Source: an uncultured Blastocatellia bacterium
GTDB lineage: Bacteria; Acidobacteriota; Blastocatellia; HR10
Direction: 5' to 3'
Assembly: GCA_937934295.1 (NCBI GenBank)
Contig: CALHAI010000016.1
Coordinates: 1-60,358, forward strand
DNA: 60,358 bases
Under the pieces are notes generated by a model. The model was not told the origin of the DNA, did not search any database, and was given only the letters and a program-made list of their open reading frames with translations. The translations under genes and the position numbers were made by a program. Positions within the stretch are counted from its first letter, which is position 1. Each line of letters begins with the position of its first letter. Shown here in pieces: positions 46,028 through 54,105 of the stretch.

Positions 46028-46777
46028 ATGATGACGAAACCCGTGATCATTTACGGATGGGCTCCCGTGCGCGAGGCCATTCGCGCCCGAGGTCAGGCTG
46101 TGCATAAGGTGCTCGTCGCCCGAGGGGGGAAGCGACATCGCCGGAACGAGCTGTTGGCCGAGGCGCGCAGCGCGGGCATTCCCGTGCACCTCGTCTCGCG
46201 CGCGGTCTTGGATCGGTTGGCTCCGCAGGCCGTCCATCAGGGGGTCATCGCGTACTTGGCGGCGGGCGCATATGCCGAGCCCGAGCAGATCCTCGCACAT
46301 CTCACGGAGGAGACGGTGCTGGTGCTCTTGGATCACGTCGAGGATCCGCGCAACTTGGGCGCGATCCTGCGCACGGCGCATGGAGCGGGCGCACAGGCCG
46401 TCGTGATCCCCAAGGATCGCGCCGCCGGTCTGACCGAGGTCGTCGCCAAAACATCGGCCGGCGCCTGGATCTATACACCGCTTGCGCGCGTGACGAATCT
46501 CACCGCCTTCTGCCGTCAGTTGCGCGAGCGCGCCGTGCGCATCATCGGCGTGGAGGCCGACGGTCCCATCCCCTATACGGAGGTCGCCTATACGGGCCCC
46601 ATCGCCTTCGTCTTCGGCAGCGAGGGAAAGGGACTGCGTCGCCTCACCCGCGCCCACTGCGATCTCCTCGTCTCCATCCCAATGAAGGGACAGATCACTT
46701 CGCTCAACGTCTCGGTCGCTGTCGGGATTGTCCTCTTCGAGGCGCTCCGACAGCGCACCAAAGGGGCGTCCGCGTGA
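46028..46777 (+). CDS. rlmB: SpoU-family rRNA 2-prime-O-methyltransferase (RlmB type)
   Basis: 249 residues. An N-terminal substrate-binding part (IIYGWAPVREAIRARGQAV) is followed by a knotted SPOUT domain. Its motifs are LVLLDHVEDPRNLGAILRTA (1), IAFVFGSEGKGLRRL (2) and IPMKGQITSLNVSVAVGIVL (3). RlmB methylates G2251 in 23S rRNA. Tandem ATGs at 46028 and 46031. Confidence 0.92.
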   Translation: MMTKPVIIYGWAPVREAIRARGQAVHKVLVARGGKRHRRNELLAEARSAGIPVHLVSRAVLDRLAPQAVHQGVIAYLAAGAYAEPEQILAHLTEETVLVLLDHVEDPRNLGAILRTAHGAGAQAVVIPKDRAAGLTEVVAKTSAGAWIYTPLARVTNLTAFCRQLRERAVRIIGVEADGPIPYTEVAYTGPIAFVFGSEGKGLRRLTRAHCDLLVSIPMKGQITSLNVSVAVGIVLFEALRQRTKGASA

Positions 46778-46858
46778 TTTTCCGTGTAACCGCTTCTCGG
46801 TCAGGGGCGTTCTTACCTGCCGGAGATGACCATCTCGAACGCAAAAGGAGGGCTGAGC

Positions 46859-47362
46859 ATGAAACGGGGAGCCACCCTTGCCCTCAGCGTGCTTGTTCTC
46901 GGGCTCGTGGGCCTGGCCCAAGAGAAGCCGAATTTGAGTGGGACGTGGGTCTTGGATAAGGAGAAGAGTGATCCTCCCGGCATGGGGATGGGGGGACGCG
47001 GTGGATTCAACCCCGATATCACCCTGATCATCGAGCATCAAGAACCCGTCCTCAAGATCAAGCGCATCATCAAGACCGAACGCGGCGAGCAGGTGCAGGA
47101 ATTTCTCTACACGACCGATGGGAAGGAGAACGTCAACCCCGGCATGCGCGGCGGTGAATTCCGCTCCAAGACGAAGTGGGAGAAGGACAAGCTCGTGACC
47201 AAGGGCACGCAAACGATCCAATCCCCAATGGGGGCGATGGATCTGGAGATCACCGAGACGCGCACGCTCTCGAAAGACGGCAAGACGCTGATCATCGAGA
47301 CGACGACCGTGATGCCGCAGGGTGAGTGGACGCGCAAGCAGGTCTTCGTGAAACAGGGATGA
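46859..47362 (+). CDS. Secreted protein of unknown function
   Basis: 167 residues. A signal peptide (about 1-20, MKRGATLALSVLVLGLVGLA) is followed by NLSGTWVLDKEKSDP, a phrase common in exported proteins of Acidobacteria. The rest is predicted beta-rich and lipocalin-like, ending in a run of short strands with charged and polar residues. AAAAGGAGGG precedes the ATG at 46859. No known ligand. Confidence 0.75.
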   Translation: MKRGATLALSVLVLGLVGLAQEKPNLSGTWVLDKEKSDPPGMGMGGRGGFNPDITLIIEHQEPVLKIKRIIKTERGEQVQEFLYTTDGKENVNPGMRGGEFRSKTKWEKDKLVTKGTQTIQSPMGAMDLEITETRTLSKDGKTLIIETTTVMPQGEWTRKQVFVKQG

Positions 47363-47365
47363 ACG

Positions 47366-48118
47366 TCATCGCTCGCGGGCGTGAACCTTGCGGAGCGCTT
47401 CGTGAGCCGTCGCGCTCAGATACGGATCGGGGGAGCGGGAGAGCGTCCGGAGCGTCTCCGCCGCCTGGGGATCGCCAATTTCACCGAGCGCCCAAGCGAT
47501 CGCGCGTTTGACCTCAGGGTCCTTCTCTCGCCCCAAGCGCGCGATGAGGGGGGCTACAGCCGCTTGAGCGCGAAGTTGTCCCAAGGCGCGCGCGGCCTGA
47601 CGCCGCACGAAGGCATCCTTGTCCTGTAAGCGCTCAAGAAGTGAGGTCTCATCCCGATGCTCAGCGAGCGCTTCGACAGCCGCTGCGCGCACGGTCGCAT
47701 CCGAATCTCGCGCCGCCTCCCGAAGGGCACTCGTCGCTTGTGGATCGTACATGCGTCCGAGCGCCCATGCGGCCGCGCGTCGGACCAGTGGATGCGAATC
47801 CCTCACCGCGTGCACCAGCAGAGGGATCACTTCCGCCCACTCCGCCGGCTCCCTGCTCGGAGTGAGCTGCCCAAGGGCCATGATCGCCGCCGCCCGCACG
47901 CCGGCCTCCGAATCCTGAGCCGCTGCCTGAAAAACAGGGAGCAAAGTCGGATCGGAGAACGTGCTCAGGGCCAAGAGAGCATCCCGACGGCGCATCGCTT
48001 CCGGAGCCCGCAGTTGCTCGATCAGCGCGCGCTTCACCTCCGTCTGATTCTCTTGAGCGGCAATCGCCGTGAAACTCCCGCCGCCAACGAGCGCCATGAT
48101 CATTGCAAGCCCGCGCAT
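47366..48118 (-). CDS. Exported HEAT-repeat protein
   Basis: 250 residues. The N-terminus MRGLAMIMALVGGGSFTAIA looks like a signal peptide. About six HEAT/PBS-lyase type repeats follow, each with an A-A-x-A-L-G core (VRAAAIMALGQL, VRRAAAWALGRM, VRRQAARALGQL, VKRAIAWALGEI). Such arrays act as binding scaffolds. It converges on the gene at 46859 with a 3-base gap. Confidence 0.82.
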   Translation of the reverse strand: MRGLAMIMALVGGGSFTAIAAQENQTEVKRALIEQLRAPEAMRRRDALLALSTFSDPTLLPVFQAAAQDSEAGVRAAAIMALGQLTPSREPAEWAEVIPLLVHAVRDSHPLVRRAAAWALGRMYDPQATSALREAARDSDATVRAAAVEALAEHRDETSLLERLQDKDAFVRRQAARALGQLRAQAAVAPLIARLGREKDPEVKRAIAWALGEIGDPQAAETLRTLSRSPDPYLSATAHEALRKVHARER

Positions 48119-48215
48119 TCGCCTGCTGTCAGAAGCTCGAAAGAGGATCTCATGCGGTCGAACGATGGTCCGAGGTACACGTCCCTGCTGTTGAGGTCCT
48201 CGCACAATGCCGTGC

Positions 48216-48434
48216 TCACGAGGCGCCTTTCCGACCTCGTGGGGCGGATACACCCCCCTTCTCCGAAGGAGAGAGCAAGGAGAGCAACTCCTTCTGGAAC
48301 TGCTCCGGATGGCGCTCCTCTTCCTTCATCAACCGCATGATGGAGATGTATTCGAGGACTTCCACAGCCTCTTCTTCACTCAAGTTTTCGATCTCCTCAG
48401 CCAGACGTTGTCTGGCGCTCGACGGCTCCGGCAT
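48216..48434 (-). CDS. Small acidic helical protein
   Basis: 72 residues, family not recognised. SSARQRLAEEIENLSEEEAV then EVLEYISIMRLMKEEE predicts an amphipathic helix pair, similar in outline to small DUF2281-like proteins. GGAAGGGAGG lies before the ATG at 48434. It is followed by the HEAT gene after 97 bases. Confidence 0.6.
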   Translation of the reverse strand: MPEPSSARQRLAEEIENLSEEEAVEVLEYISIMRLMKEEERHPEQFQKELLSLLSPSEKGGVSAPRGRKGAS

Positions 48435-48716
48435 GTTCCCTCCCTTCCTCCGCCCCATCGCTTTCCCCTTCCGCCGCCTTCGGGATCGCCCTGGGGCCGA
48501 TGTTCTGCGCTCAATCATACCTGATCTCTCCCAGGCAAGCAACCAAGCCGATCCCTCGACACCTCGCCCGAGGCCAAGGGTTCGAATCGGCAGTCCGCCC
48601 GCTCTTGAAATGGTCGCCGAAACGGCCTACACTTCTCTGCTTTCGAGGTAGGCGCTTCGCGCGCGGGCGTGGCGCCTCCTATCGAGCCGAGCAACTTCTT
48701 GGGGGGGAAAGGAGCC

Positions 48717-49802
48717 ATGAGAGGATGCCTGGGGATCCGAACGGGTGCGCTCCTCCTCGTGCTGATCGGGGCGAGCGTCGGTGGCCGTCCTTCGACCGGA
48801 CAGGAGATGCATACCACAGAGCCGCGCGGCCTACTCTTCCCCGGCGAGGAACGCCACTTGGCCAACATCCGCCAACTCACCTTCGGCGGCGAGAACGCCG
48901 AAGCTTACTTCTCCGCCGATGGGAAGAAGCTCATCTTTCAATCCACGCGCCCGCCGTTTCTCTGCGATCAGATCTTCATCCTGGACCTGGAGACGAATGA
49001 TGTTCGTCTGGTCAGCACGGGGAAGGGGCGCACGACCTGCGCCTACTTCTTCCCCAAAGGGGATCGCCTCATCTACTCCTCGACACATCATGTCAGTCCG
49101 GATTGTCCCCCGCCGCCGGATCCCACGCGCGGCTACGTGTGGGCGCTCTACGAAGGGTACGACATCTTCTCGGCGCGCGTGGACGGCTCCGATCTGCGGC
49201 AGCTCACCAATACGCCCGGCTATGATGCTGAGGCCACGATCTCTCCGGACGGGAAGAAGATCGTCTTCACCTCGATGCGCGATGGCGATCCCGACATCTA
49301 CGTCATGGACGCCGACGGTCGCCACGTCCGGCGTCTGACGCGCACGCCCGGTTATGACGGTGGTGCCTTCTTCTCTCCCGATGGCAAACGCATCGTCTAT
49401 CGCGCGCATCATCCCCGCACGATGGCCGAACTCTCCGATTTCCAAGCGCTGCTCAAAGATAGAGCCCTTCGCCCGATGCGCCTGGAGATTTATATCATGG
49501 ACGCCGACGGTTCGCGCCAGCGCCAGATCACGAACAACGGCGCGGCGAACTTCGCTCCCTTCTTCCATCCGGACGGTCGGCGCATCATCTTCGCCTCTAA
49601 TGCTCACGATCCCTCGCGGCGCAACTTCGACCTCTTCCTCATCAACGATGATGGGACGGGGCTGGAGCGGATCACCTTCAATCCGACCTTCGACGGCTTC
49701 CCCATGTTCTCGCCCGATGGCCGAAAGCTCGTCTTCGCCTCCAATCGTAACGCGCGGATGTCGGGCGAGACCAATATCTTCATCGCGGATTGGATCCCGT
49801 GA
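48717..49802 (+). CDS. Exported TolB-like beta-propeller protein
   Basis: 361 residues. A signal peptide is followed by six PD40/WD40-like repeats, each with an F-S-x-D-G-K-K-L-I-F core (YFSADGKKLIFQSTR, ISPDGKKIVFTSMRD, FSPDGKRIVYRA, FHPDGRRIIFAS, FSPDGRKLVFASNR). The blades suggest a single propeller like the C-terminal half of TolB, but no TolB N domain and no tol/pal neighbours. AAAGGAG precedes the ATG. The 282 bases before it hold no gene. Confidence 0.82.
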   Translation: MRGCLGIRTGALLLVLIGASVGGRPSTGQEMHTTEPRGLLFPGEERHLANIRQLTFGGENAEAYFSADGKKLIFQSTRPPFLCDQIFILDLETNDVRLVSTGKGRTTCAYFFPKGDRLIYSSTHHVSPDCPPPPDPTRGYVWALYEGYDIFSARVDGSDLRQLTNTPGYDAEATISPDGKKIVFTSMRDGDPDIYVMDADGRHVRRLTRTPGYDGGAFFSPDGKRIVYRAHHPRTMAELSDFQALLKDRALRPMRLEIYIMDADGSRQRQITNNGAANFAPFFHPDGRRIIFASNAHDPSRRNFDLFLINDDGTGLERITFNPTFDGFPMFSPDGRKLVFASNRNARMSGETNIFIADWIP

Positions 49803-50041
49803 GGACGAGGTCTGAGCCAAAGCGCGCCGTCGCGAAGATCGAACGCCTGGCCGAGAGAGCGCGAACGCTCTTGGCAGACGCCTGGACGGGGCCGTATCGC
49901 CCGAGCGTCCATCCCGATCCGCTCGGGCTCCTCGCGCTCTCGCCGATCGCCGCGCGCCGGCAACGTGAAGGCCTTCTGGCAAACGGTTCGTGGACTTCCA
50001 CCCTTGCTCGAGACGAGATTTGCGGGACGCTACCCCCTTGA
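49799..50041 (+). CDS. Possible small hypothetical protein
   Basis: 80 residues from a GTG that overlaps the stop of the TolB-like gene (GTGA) and ends nine bases before the patatin gene. KRAVAKIERLAERARTLLAD is a plausible amphipathic helix. The exact fit between two good genes favours a real coupled gene, but GC-rich DNA often leaves frames open. Confidence 0.4.
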   Translation: MRTRSEPKRAVAKIERLAERARTLLADAWTGPYRPSVHPDPLGLLALSPIAARRQREGLLANGSWTSTLARDEICGTLPP

Positions 50042-50050
50042 CCGGTCGCG

Positions 50051-51109
50051 ATGAGCGAGCGCGATGTCGAGCGAACGCGGATCGCGCGAACGATCCAGGC
50101 GCTCTCGGATCGCGTCGGGGGCATTCGACCGGAGACCGCCCTGTGGCATATCCTTGAGCGTAAGCGCGAGCGCGAGGCGCAACGCTGGACCCCCCTCTCG
50201 CGCAAGACGGCCTGCATCCTCCAAGGCGGCGCCATGCGCGGTGTCGCCAGCGCTGGAGCCCTCATCGCCCTGGAACAGCTCGGCTTCACCCACGCCTTCG
50301 ACGCCGTCTATGGGGCCTCGGCCGGAGCCATCAACGGCGCGTACCTCCTGGCCGGACAGGCCGCTTTCGGCACCTCGATCTACTACCAAGACATCGCCCA
50401 TCGCCGCTTCATCAATCCCGCGCGCTTCTGGAAGGTCGTCGACATGGACTTCCTCTTCCAGGAGGTCATCGCGCGCCGAAAACGGCTCGATCTCGATCGC
50501 CTGCGCGAGAACGAGACGCCGCTCTATATCGTCGCGACCGAGGTCCAGACCGGGCGCAAGGTCCTCTTCAACAGCCATGACCGAAAGCTCGATCTGCTGG
50601 CTGCGCTCAAAGCCAGCGCCGCTTTGCCCATCCTCTATCCCCATCCGGTACGCATCGGCGATCGCCTCTGCGTGGACGGCGGCGTCGTGGACGCGATCCC
50701 CATCGAACAGGCCGTGCTCGATGGGCATACGGACCTTTTGGTCGTGCTCACCGTCCCCAAAACTTATCGCGCCAAGCCCCCCGGCACACTCGAACGCTTA
50801 GTGGCCGCCCGATTGCTCCGACCGCTCAGCCCGGATCTCGAACGCGCCTTCCTCCAGCGTCATGAAGCCTATAACCGGGCCCTCGATCTCGCCCTCGGCC
50901 ATCGCGAGGCGCCGGCGAACATCGTGGCCCTCTTCCTCGATCCTCGGCTTCCGCTTCGCCGTCTGACGACGGACACCCACCTGCTCAAACGAGCCGCCAT
51001 CGAGATGGGCCGCCTCATCTTTCAACTCTTCGCCGGAGAAGACCGCGAGCCGGTCGAGTTGCTGCACTTCGTGAAGAGTCCCGATTGCGGTTCCACAGAG
51101 AGCCAATAG
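50051..51109 (+). CDS. Patatin-like phospholipase
   Basis: 352 residues. The oxyanion loop is LQGGAMRGVASAGAL, the nucleophile elbow GASAG, and the catalytic Asp lies in the DGGVVDAIP motif near residue 217. An 80-residue helical N-terminal extension precedes the domain. The family hydrolyses lipid acyl chains. No signal peptide, so it acts in the cytoplasm or at the inner membrane face. Confidence 0.9.
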   Translation: MSERDVERTRIARTIQALSDRVGGIRPETALWHILERKREREAQRWTPLSRKTACILQGGAMRGVASAGALIALEQLGFTHAFDAVYGASAGAINGAYLLAGQAAFGTSIYYQDIAHRRFINPARFWKVVDMDFLFQEVIARRKRLDLDRLRENETPLYIVATEVQTGRKVLFNSHDRKLDLLAALKASAALPILYPHPVRIGDRLCVDGGVVDAIPIEQAVLDGHTDLLVVLTVPKTYRAKPPGTLERLVAARLLRPLSPDLERAFLQRHEAYNRALDLALGHREAPANIVALFLDPRLPLRRLTTDTHLLKRAAIEMGRLIFQLFAGEDREPVELLHFVKSPDCGSTESQ

Positions 51110-51197
51110 TTTCTCGGAATCCGACGGCAGGATGCCTATGAACGACCCAAATCGCGCCGAGAGCCTCTGAGCCCCCGAAGCGTTATCCCCGTTCATC

Positions 51198-51219
51198 TGC
51201 GGGAGCCGCCCGCTTGCGC
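51198..51219 (+). repeat. 22-base direct repeat, copy 1
   Basis: This GC-rich 22-mer (core GGGAGCCGCCCGCTTGC) occurs again exactly at 54020-54041. Both copies are preceded by CGTTAT.CCCG about 20 bases upstream. They bracket the small-peptide locus. Confidence 0.75.
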
Positions 51220-51246
51220 GGATTCGCCGTCGGGACGAAAATATTC

Positions 51247-51275
51247 TTGACATAGACCGGGTTTGCGAATATAGT
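51247..51275 (+). promoter_or_regulatory. Near-consensus sigma70 promoter for peptides 1 and 2
   Basis: TTGACA (51247-51252), exactly 17 bases, then TATAGT (51270-51275). One of the two best promoters in the window, ahead of the first small-peptide gene. Confidence 0.8.
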
Positions 51276-51324
51276 AGGGGCTGTCCTCTGCTGTGAGGGC
51301 GATTTCTGTAGAAGGGGAAGCGTT

Positions 51325-51567
51325 ATGAGAAAACAGCATGCGCTCGTCCTGTTGTTCGGTCTGCCGCTTCTTTGGCAGAGCGCGGTGGTTTTCGTCCCGA
51401 GCGTCATCAGCATCATCCTTCAGCTGCTGAACCTGGGCGGAGGCGGGTTGACCTTCATTCAGCTTCTCGCCCTCGTCGCTGGGGTCGTCACGGCGACGGG
51501 GCTTGATCTGGGGCTAGGGATCGTGGGTTTGGTTCTTCCGGCCTCCGTCTTCGTCTTCGTGCTCTGA
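51325..51567 (+). CDS. Small hydrophobic secreted peptide 1
   Basis: 80 residues: MRKQHALVLLFGLPLLWQSA then a conserved P25. Mature part from about V24 is almost wholly hydrophobic (ISIILQLLNLGGGG, LLALVAGVVTATGLDLGL) with a single acidic residue. GAAGGGGA precedes the ATG by about six bases. Member of a family with peptides 2-5: basic residues 2-3, signal-like segment, Pro at 24/25. Not a known family to me; bacteriocin-like, pore-forming or structural roles are possible. Confidence 0.7.
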   Translation: MRKQHALVLLFGLPLLWQSAVVFVPSVISIILQLLNLGGGGLTFIQLLALVAGVVTATGLDLGLGIVGLVLPASVFVFVL

Positions 51568-51597
51568 AGAGGCGATCGGTGAATGGGAGGATGGACT

Positions 51598-51807
51598 ATG
51601 AAGAAATGGACACTATTGGCCCTTCTTGCCGGGCCGGCTCTTTTCACGCTCGCGACGCTTGCCGTCCCGCATCTCGCCCTCATGCTTTTGGCCTTGATTT
51701 TGCCGGGGGTCGCCTTCTCGAATCCGGCTTTGATCGTTCTTTTCGTCCTGCCGCTGATTCTGATCGCCGTGTTGGGGGAGTCCAGCTCGCTTCTGTTTCT
51801 GCTATAG
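51598..51807 (+). CDS. Small hydrophobic secreted peptide 2
   Basis: 69 residues: MKKWTLLALLAGPALFTLAT, then LA|VPHLALMLLALILPG with a likely cleavage after T-L-A and P24 at the second mature position. Rich in Leu; only one acidic residue in the mature chain (E61, in GESSSLLFLL). GGGAGG lies seven bases before ATG 51598. It follows peptide 1 by 30 bases and shares its promoter. Confidence 0.7.
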   Translation: MKKWTLLALLAGPALFTLATLAVPHLALMLLALILPGVAFSNPALIVLFVLPLILIAVLGESSSLLFLL

Positions 51808-51879
51808 GTGGAAGGGGCGAGGCGCGTGCTGGGTTCTGCGGCGTCGGGAATTTTGCCGTAGGGGGATGAGGGGGGAGCC

Positions 51880-52518
51880 TTAATCCTCCTCCCTTGCTCT
51901 TAACCGCAGCGGCTGAATTCCACGAAAAGAGAGGCGGTGGATAGGACACGGGCCGAGCCGCGTGAGCGCATCCCGATGCGCGGGCGTGCCGTAGCCGACA
52001 TGTTGGGCGAAGCCGTAGCCAGGATAGAGCCCATCGTATTCTCGCATGAGGCGATCGCGCGTGACCTTGGCGATGATCGAAGCGGCAGCGATGGAGACCG
52101 AAATTTGGTCCCCACGGATGAGGGCCCGATAAGGGATTCCCAGATCGTCGAGCCGGACGGCATCAATGAGGAGGAAGTCAGGGCGAGGGCGAAGCCCTTC
52201 GACCGCCTGCCGCATGGCACACTCGGTGGCGCGCAAGATATTCGTGCGATCAATCTCGCGCGCGTCCACAATTCCGAAGGCGACGGCTCGGGCCGTCCCT
52301 CGGATCGCTTGGAAGAGCTGCTCTCGACGGCTCGGCAAGAGGCGTTTGGAATCATCCAGACCGTCGGGGAGGCGATCGAGATCGAGGATCACCGCAGCCG
52401 CGACGACCGGCCCGGCCCACGCCCCGCGTCCGACTTCATCCACGCCGGCAATGAGCCGATAGCCGAGGCCGCGGAGTTCCCGCTCCAAAGCCGCTGTGCA
52501 CGTTCGCCGTCTTTGCAT
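51880..52518 (-). CDS. rnhB: Ribonuclease HII
   Basis: 212 residues. The catalytic signature is GVDEVGRGAWAGPVVAAAV with the D-E-G-R-G set, followed by DSKRLLPSRREQLF and VSIAAASIIAKVTRDRLM. It cuts RNA from RNA-DNA hybrids including single ribonucleotides. It lies between and antisense to the two halves of the peptide locus and looks like an unrelated housekeeping gene. Confidence 0.94.
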   Translation of the reverse strand: MQRRRTCTAALERELRGLGYRLIAGVDEVGRGAWAGPVVAAAVILDLDRLPDGLDDSKRLLPSRREQLFQAIRGTARAVAFGIVDAREIDRTNILRATECAMRQAVEGLRPRPDFLLIDAVRLDDLGIPYRALIRGDQISVSIAAASIIAKVTRDRLMREYDGLYPGYGFAQHVGYGTPAHRDALTRLGPCPIHRLSFRGIQPLRLRAREED

Positions 52519-52693
52519 CCCGTGCCTTATTATTCCGGATTCTCGGCGGAGGTCAAGAGTGCAGGTCGCTCGTAATAGCGGGAGCCTTCCGCACATGGCG
52601 GGTCCCGCCCCGAGCGAGCCGCAAGGCGAGCCCGAGAACCCAAATGGGGCGGATGGCCTCCATAGAATTTCCTCCCCGGAAGCGAATTTTTTC

Positions 52694-52722
52694 TTGACAG
52701 CCTGAGGGACCTTGTGTAATAT
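52694..52722 (+). promoter_or_regulatory. Near-consensus sigma70 promoter for peptides 3-6
   Basis: TTGACA (52694-52699), 17 bases, then TAATAT (52717-52722). A T-rich run lies just upstream. It shares the TTCTTGACA start and the ATATAG end with the promoter at 51247. Confidence 0.8.
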
Positions 52723-52764
52723 AGCAGTCGGATTGCTTCTCAACCTCAGTTAAGGAGGATGGTT

Positions 52765-52971
52765 ATGAGAAAAGTGGGAGTAGGGATGGGGCTCTTGAGC
52801 ATGCCCCTTCTGTCGCTCGCAGCGGGTGCCGTGCCTCAGCTCATCTTCGTGATCGCGCTGCTTCTCGGAGGCGGAAACCTTACGGCGGGTATAACGACGA
52901 TCTTCACGGCCCTTGTGGGAATAGCCGGGTTTACCGGTATTATTGGCATAGGCCCTTTTCTTGGGGCTTAG
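52765..52971 (+). CDS. Small hydrophobic secreted peptide 3
   Basis: 68 residues: MRKVGVGMGLLSMPLLSLAA, then GA|VPQLIFVIALLLGGG with the cleavage-like A-G-A site and P24. Gly/Ile-rich mature part (FTGIIGIGPFLGA) with no charged residue. TAAGGAGG lies six bases before ATG 52765; the ATG at 52759 abuts it and is rejected. Confidence 0.7.
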   Translation: MRKVGVGMGLLSMPLLSLAAGAVPQLIFVIALLLGGGNLTAGITTIFTALVGIAGFTGIIGIGPFLGA

Positions 52972-53039
52972 CAGGGGGCATGGCGAGTGCACGAGTCTTT
53001 CTCTCCATGAAGGGGAAAAATCTTTAAAGGAGGAGGGTT

Positions 53040-53231
53040 ATGAAGAAGCTGGTGACAATGGTTTTGGCGTTGACGTCTGTCTTGAGTTTTTCGCTGGCCG
53101 TGATGCTGCCGAGTGCGCTTGCGGTTGGCTTCTTGCTTGAGGCGGTCGGCATCACGGTCGTCTCAAAGCTGATCGCGGCGCTCATCGCCCTTGGGTTCGT
53201 TTTCTTTGCGCTGAATCCGATTATCGCGTGA
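53040..53231 (+). CDS. Small hydrophobic secreted peptide 4
   Basis: 63 residues: MKKLVTMVLALTSVLSFSLA then VM|LPSALAVGFLLEAVG with P24. Only one Glu and one Lys in the mature part (LEAVGITVVSKLIAALIALG). TAAAGGAGGAGG precedes the ATG. Lower GC than the flanking genes by eye. Confidence 0.7.
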   Translation: MKKLVTMVLALTSVLSFSLAVMLPSALAVGFLLEAVGITVVSKLIAALIALGFVFFALNPIIA

Positions 53232-53306
53232 GCGCGATGGTTCGATTGAACTGACTTGGCCTTACAGGCCATGTGAGGACGAAATTTTCGCAACAAGGAG
53301 GCTGCT

Positions 53307-53534
53307 ATGAAGAAGCTTGTCGCTGTGAGTTCCATGGTCGCTTTACCTTCCGTCCTGGGTCTGGCACAGGCGCTGCCGGGGATCGTGACGATTCTTCTTT
53401 TTTCTGTCACTCCGGCAGGGGTTCTTTCTGGCTTAGGCATACTCGGCCTTGGCATCACTGGTTCCCTCTTCACCTATTTCGTCTCGGGCGCTTTCCCATC
53501 CACCACGGTGAGCAACTGGATCATCGGGCTGTAA
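53307..53534 (+). CDS. Small hydrophobic secreted peptide 5
   Basis: 75 residues: MKKLVAVSSMVALPSVLGLA then QA|LPGIVTILLFSVTPAG with the A-Q-A site and P24. The end is more polar (STTVSNWIIGL) and the mature part is uncharged. CAAGGAGG precedes the ATG. A TGGCCT/AGGCCA hairpin lies in the gap after peptide 4 (about 53257-53271). Confidence 0.7.
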   Translation: MKKLVAVSSMVALPSVLGLAQALPGIVTILLFSVTPAGVLSGLGILGLGITGSLFTYFVSGAFPSTTVSNWIIGL

Positions 53535-53581
53535 GGAGGAGAGGCCTGAAGGGGATGGAGGCTGAAGCTTCGGAAGAGATG

Positions 53582-53612
53582 TGAGGGAGCGGTGTGATTC
53601 GCTGCTCCCTCA
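53582..53612 (+). terminator. Hairpin after peptide 5, possible attenuator
   Basis: The stem TGAGGGAGC/GCTCCCTCA is perfect over nine bases; a weak T run (TTTT at 53621) is separated from it. It may reduce readthrough to the 21-residue frame. Confidence 0.5.
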
Positions 53613-53666
53613 TGGAGGTGTTTTCTAGTTGAGAGCTAGCTCGTTGGGAAAAGGAGGAGAGAGAGT

Positions 53667-53732
53667 ATGACTCTTACGATATGGCTCCTTCTCATTTGGA
53701 TCTTTTTGGTCGCATTTGTTGGAGTGCCCTAG
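53667..53732 (+). CDS. 21-residue hydrophobic peptide
   Basis: MTLTIWLLLIWIFLVAFVGV followed by Pro and stop, a single membrane-spanning helix. AAAAGGAGGAGAG precedes the ATG by seven or more bases, which is why I take it as translated. It lies between a hairpin and the terminator of the locus. A one-helix accessory or a decayed sixth copy are both possible. Confidence 0.5.
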   Translation: MTLTIWLLLIWIFLVAFVGVP

Positions 53733-53742
53733 GATTCCGAAT

Positions 53743-53775
53743 GAGCACCCTGAGTGCTATTCAGGGTGCTCTTTG
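53743..53775 (+). terminator. Rho-independent terminator closing the peptide locus
   Basis: Perfect 11-base stem GAGCACCCTGA/TCAGGGTGCTC (53743-53753 and 53761-53771), 7-base loop, then a short T run. Confidence 0.8.
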
Positions 53776-54105
53776 TCATGGATCTGTGTCGGAGAAGGGT
53801 GGGGCATGAGTTCATGTCCCCGCCCTTCTGGGTCTGCAGAAGCACGCAGAGATTCCGCGAATCTGAATCCCGCTTAGGGGAGGCTCTGCTGCAGGAGGCC
53901 CGCGCATACGGCCGAGCTTTGTTGATTGAGCCGGCCGCAATGGGCGATTGGGTTTCGCCGAGGGTGAGCCGAAATTCCCTCCGCACATGCCCTGGAACGT
54001 TATTCCCGGTTGGCCCATTTGCGGGAGCCGCCCGCTTGCGCAGGCTCGCGTGTCAACGGGGGGTGATAGACTTGTATGCTTCGCCTGGCCGGCCTTTGGG
54101 AGATT
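53776..54105. other. 330-base gap after the peptide locus
   Basis: No convincing gene; an open frame across 53754-54224 has no ribosome site and overlaps the BNR gene. It holds repeat copy 2. Confidence 0.45.
54020..54041 (+). repeat. 22-base direct repeat, copy 2
   Basis: An exact match to 51198-51219, with a related CGTTAT.CCCG block at 53998-54008. The two copies bracket 2.8 kb that includes all six peptide genes and rnhB. Confidence 0.75.

Noticed and set aside
51198..54041. The peptide locus as an insertion sequence or integrated element
   Set aside because: Direct repeats are present but no transposase, integrase or terminal inverted repeats are seen, and rnhB inside it is a normal housekeeping gene.
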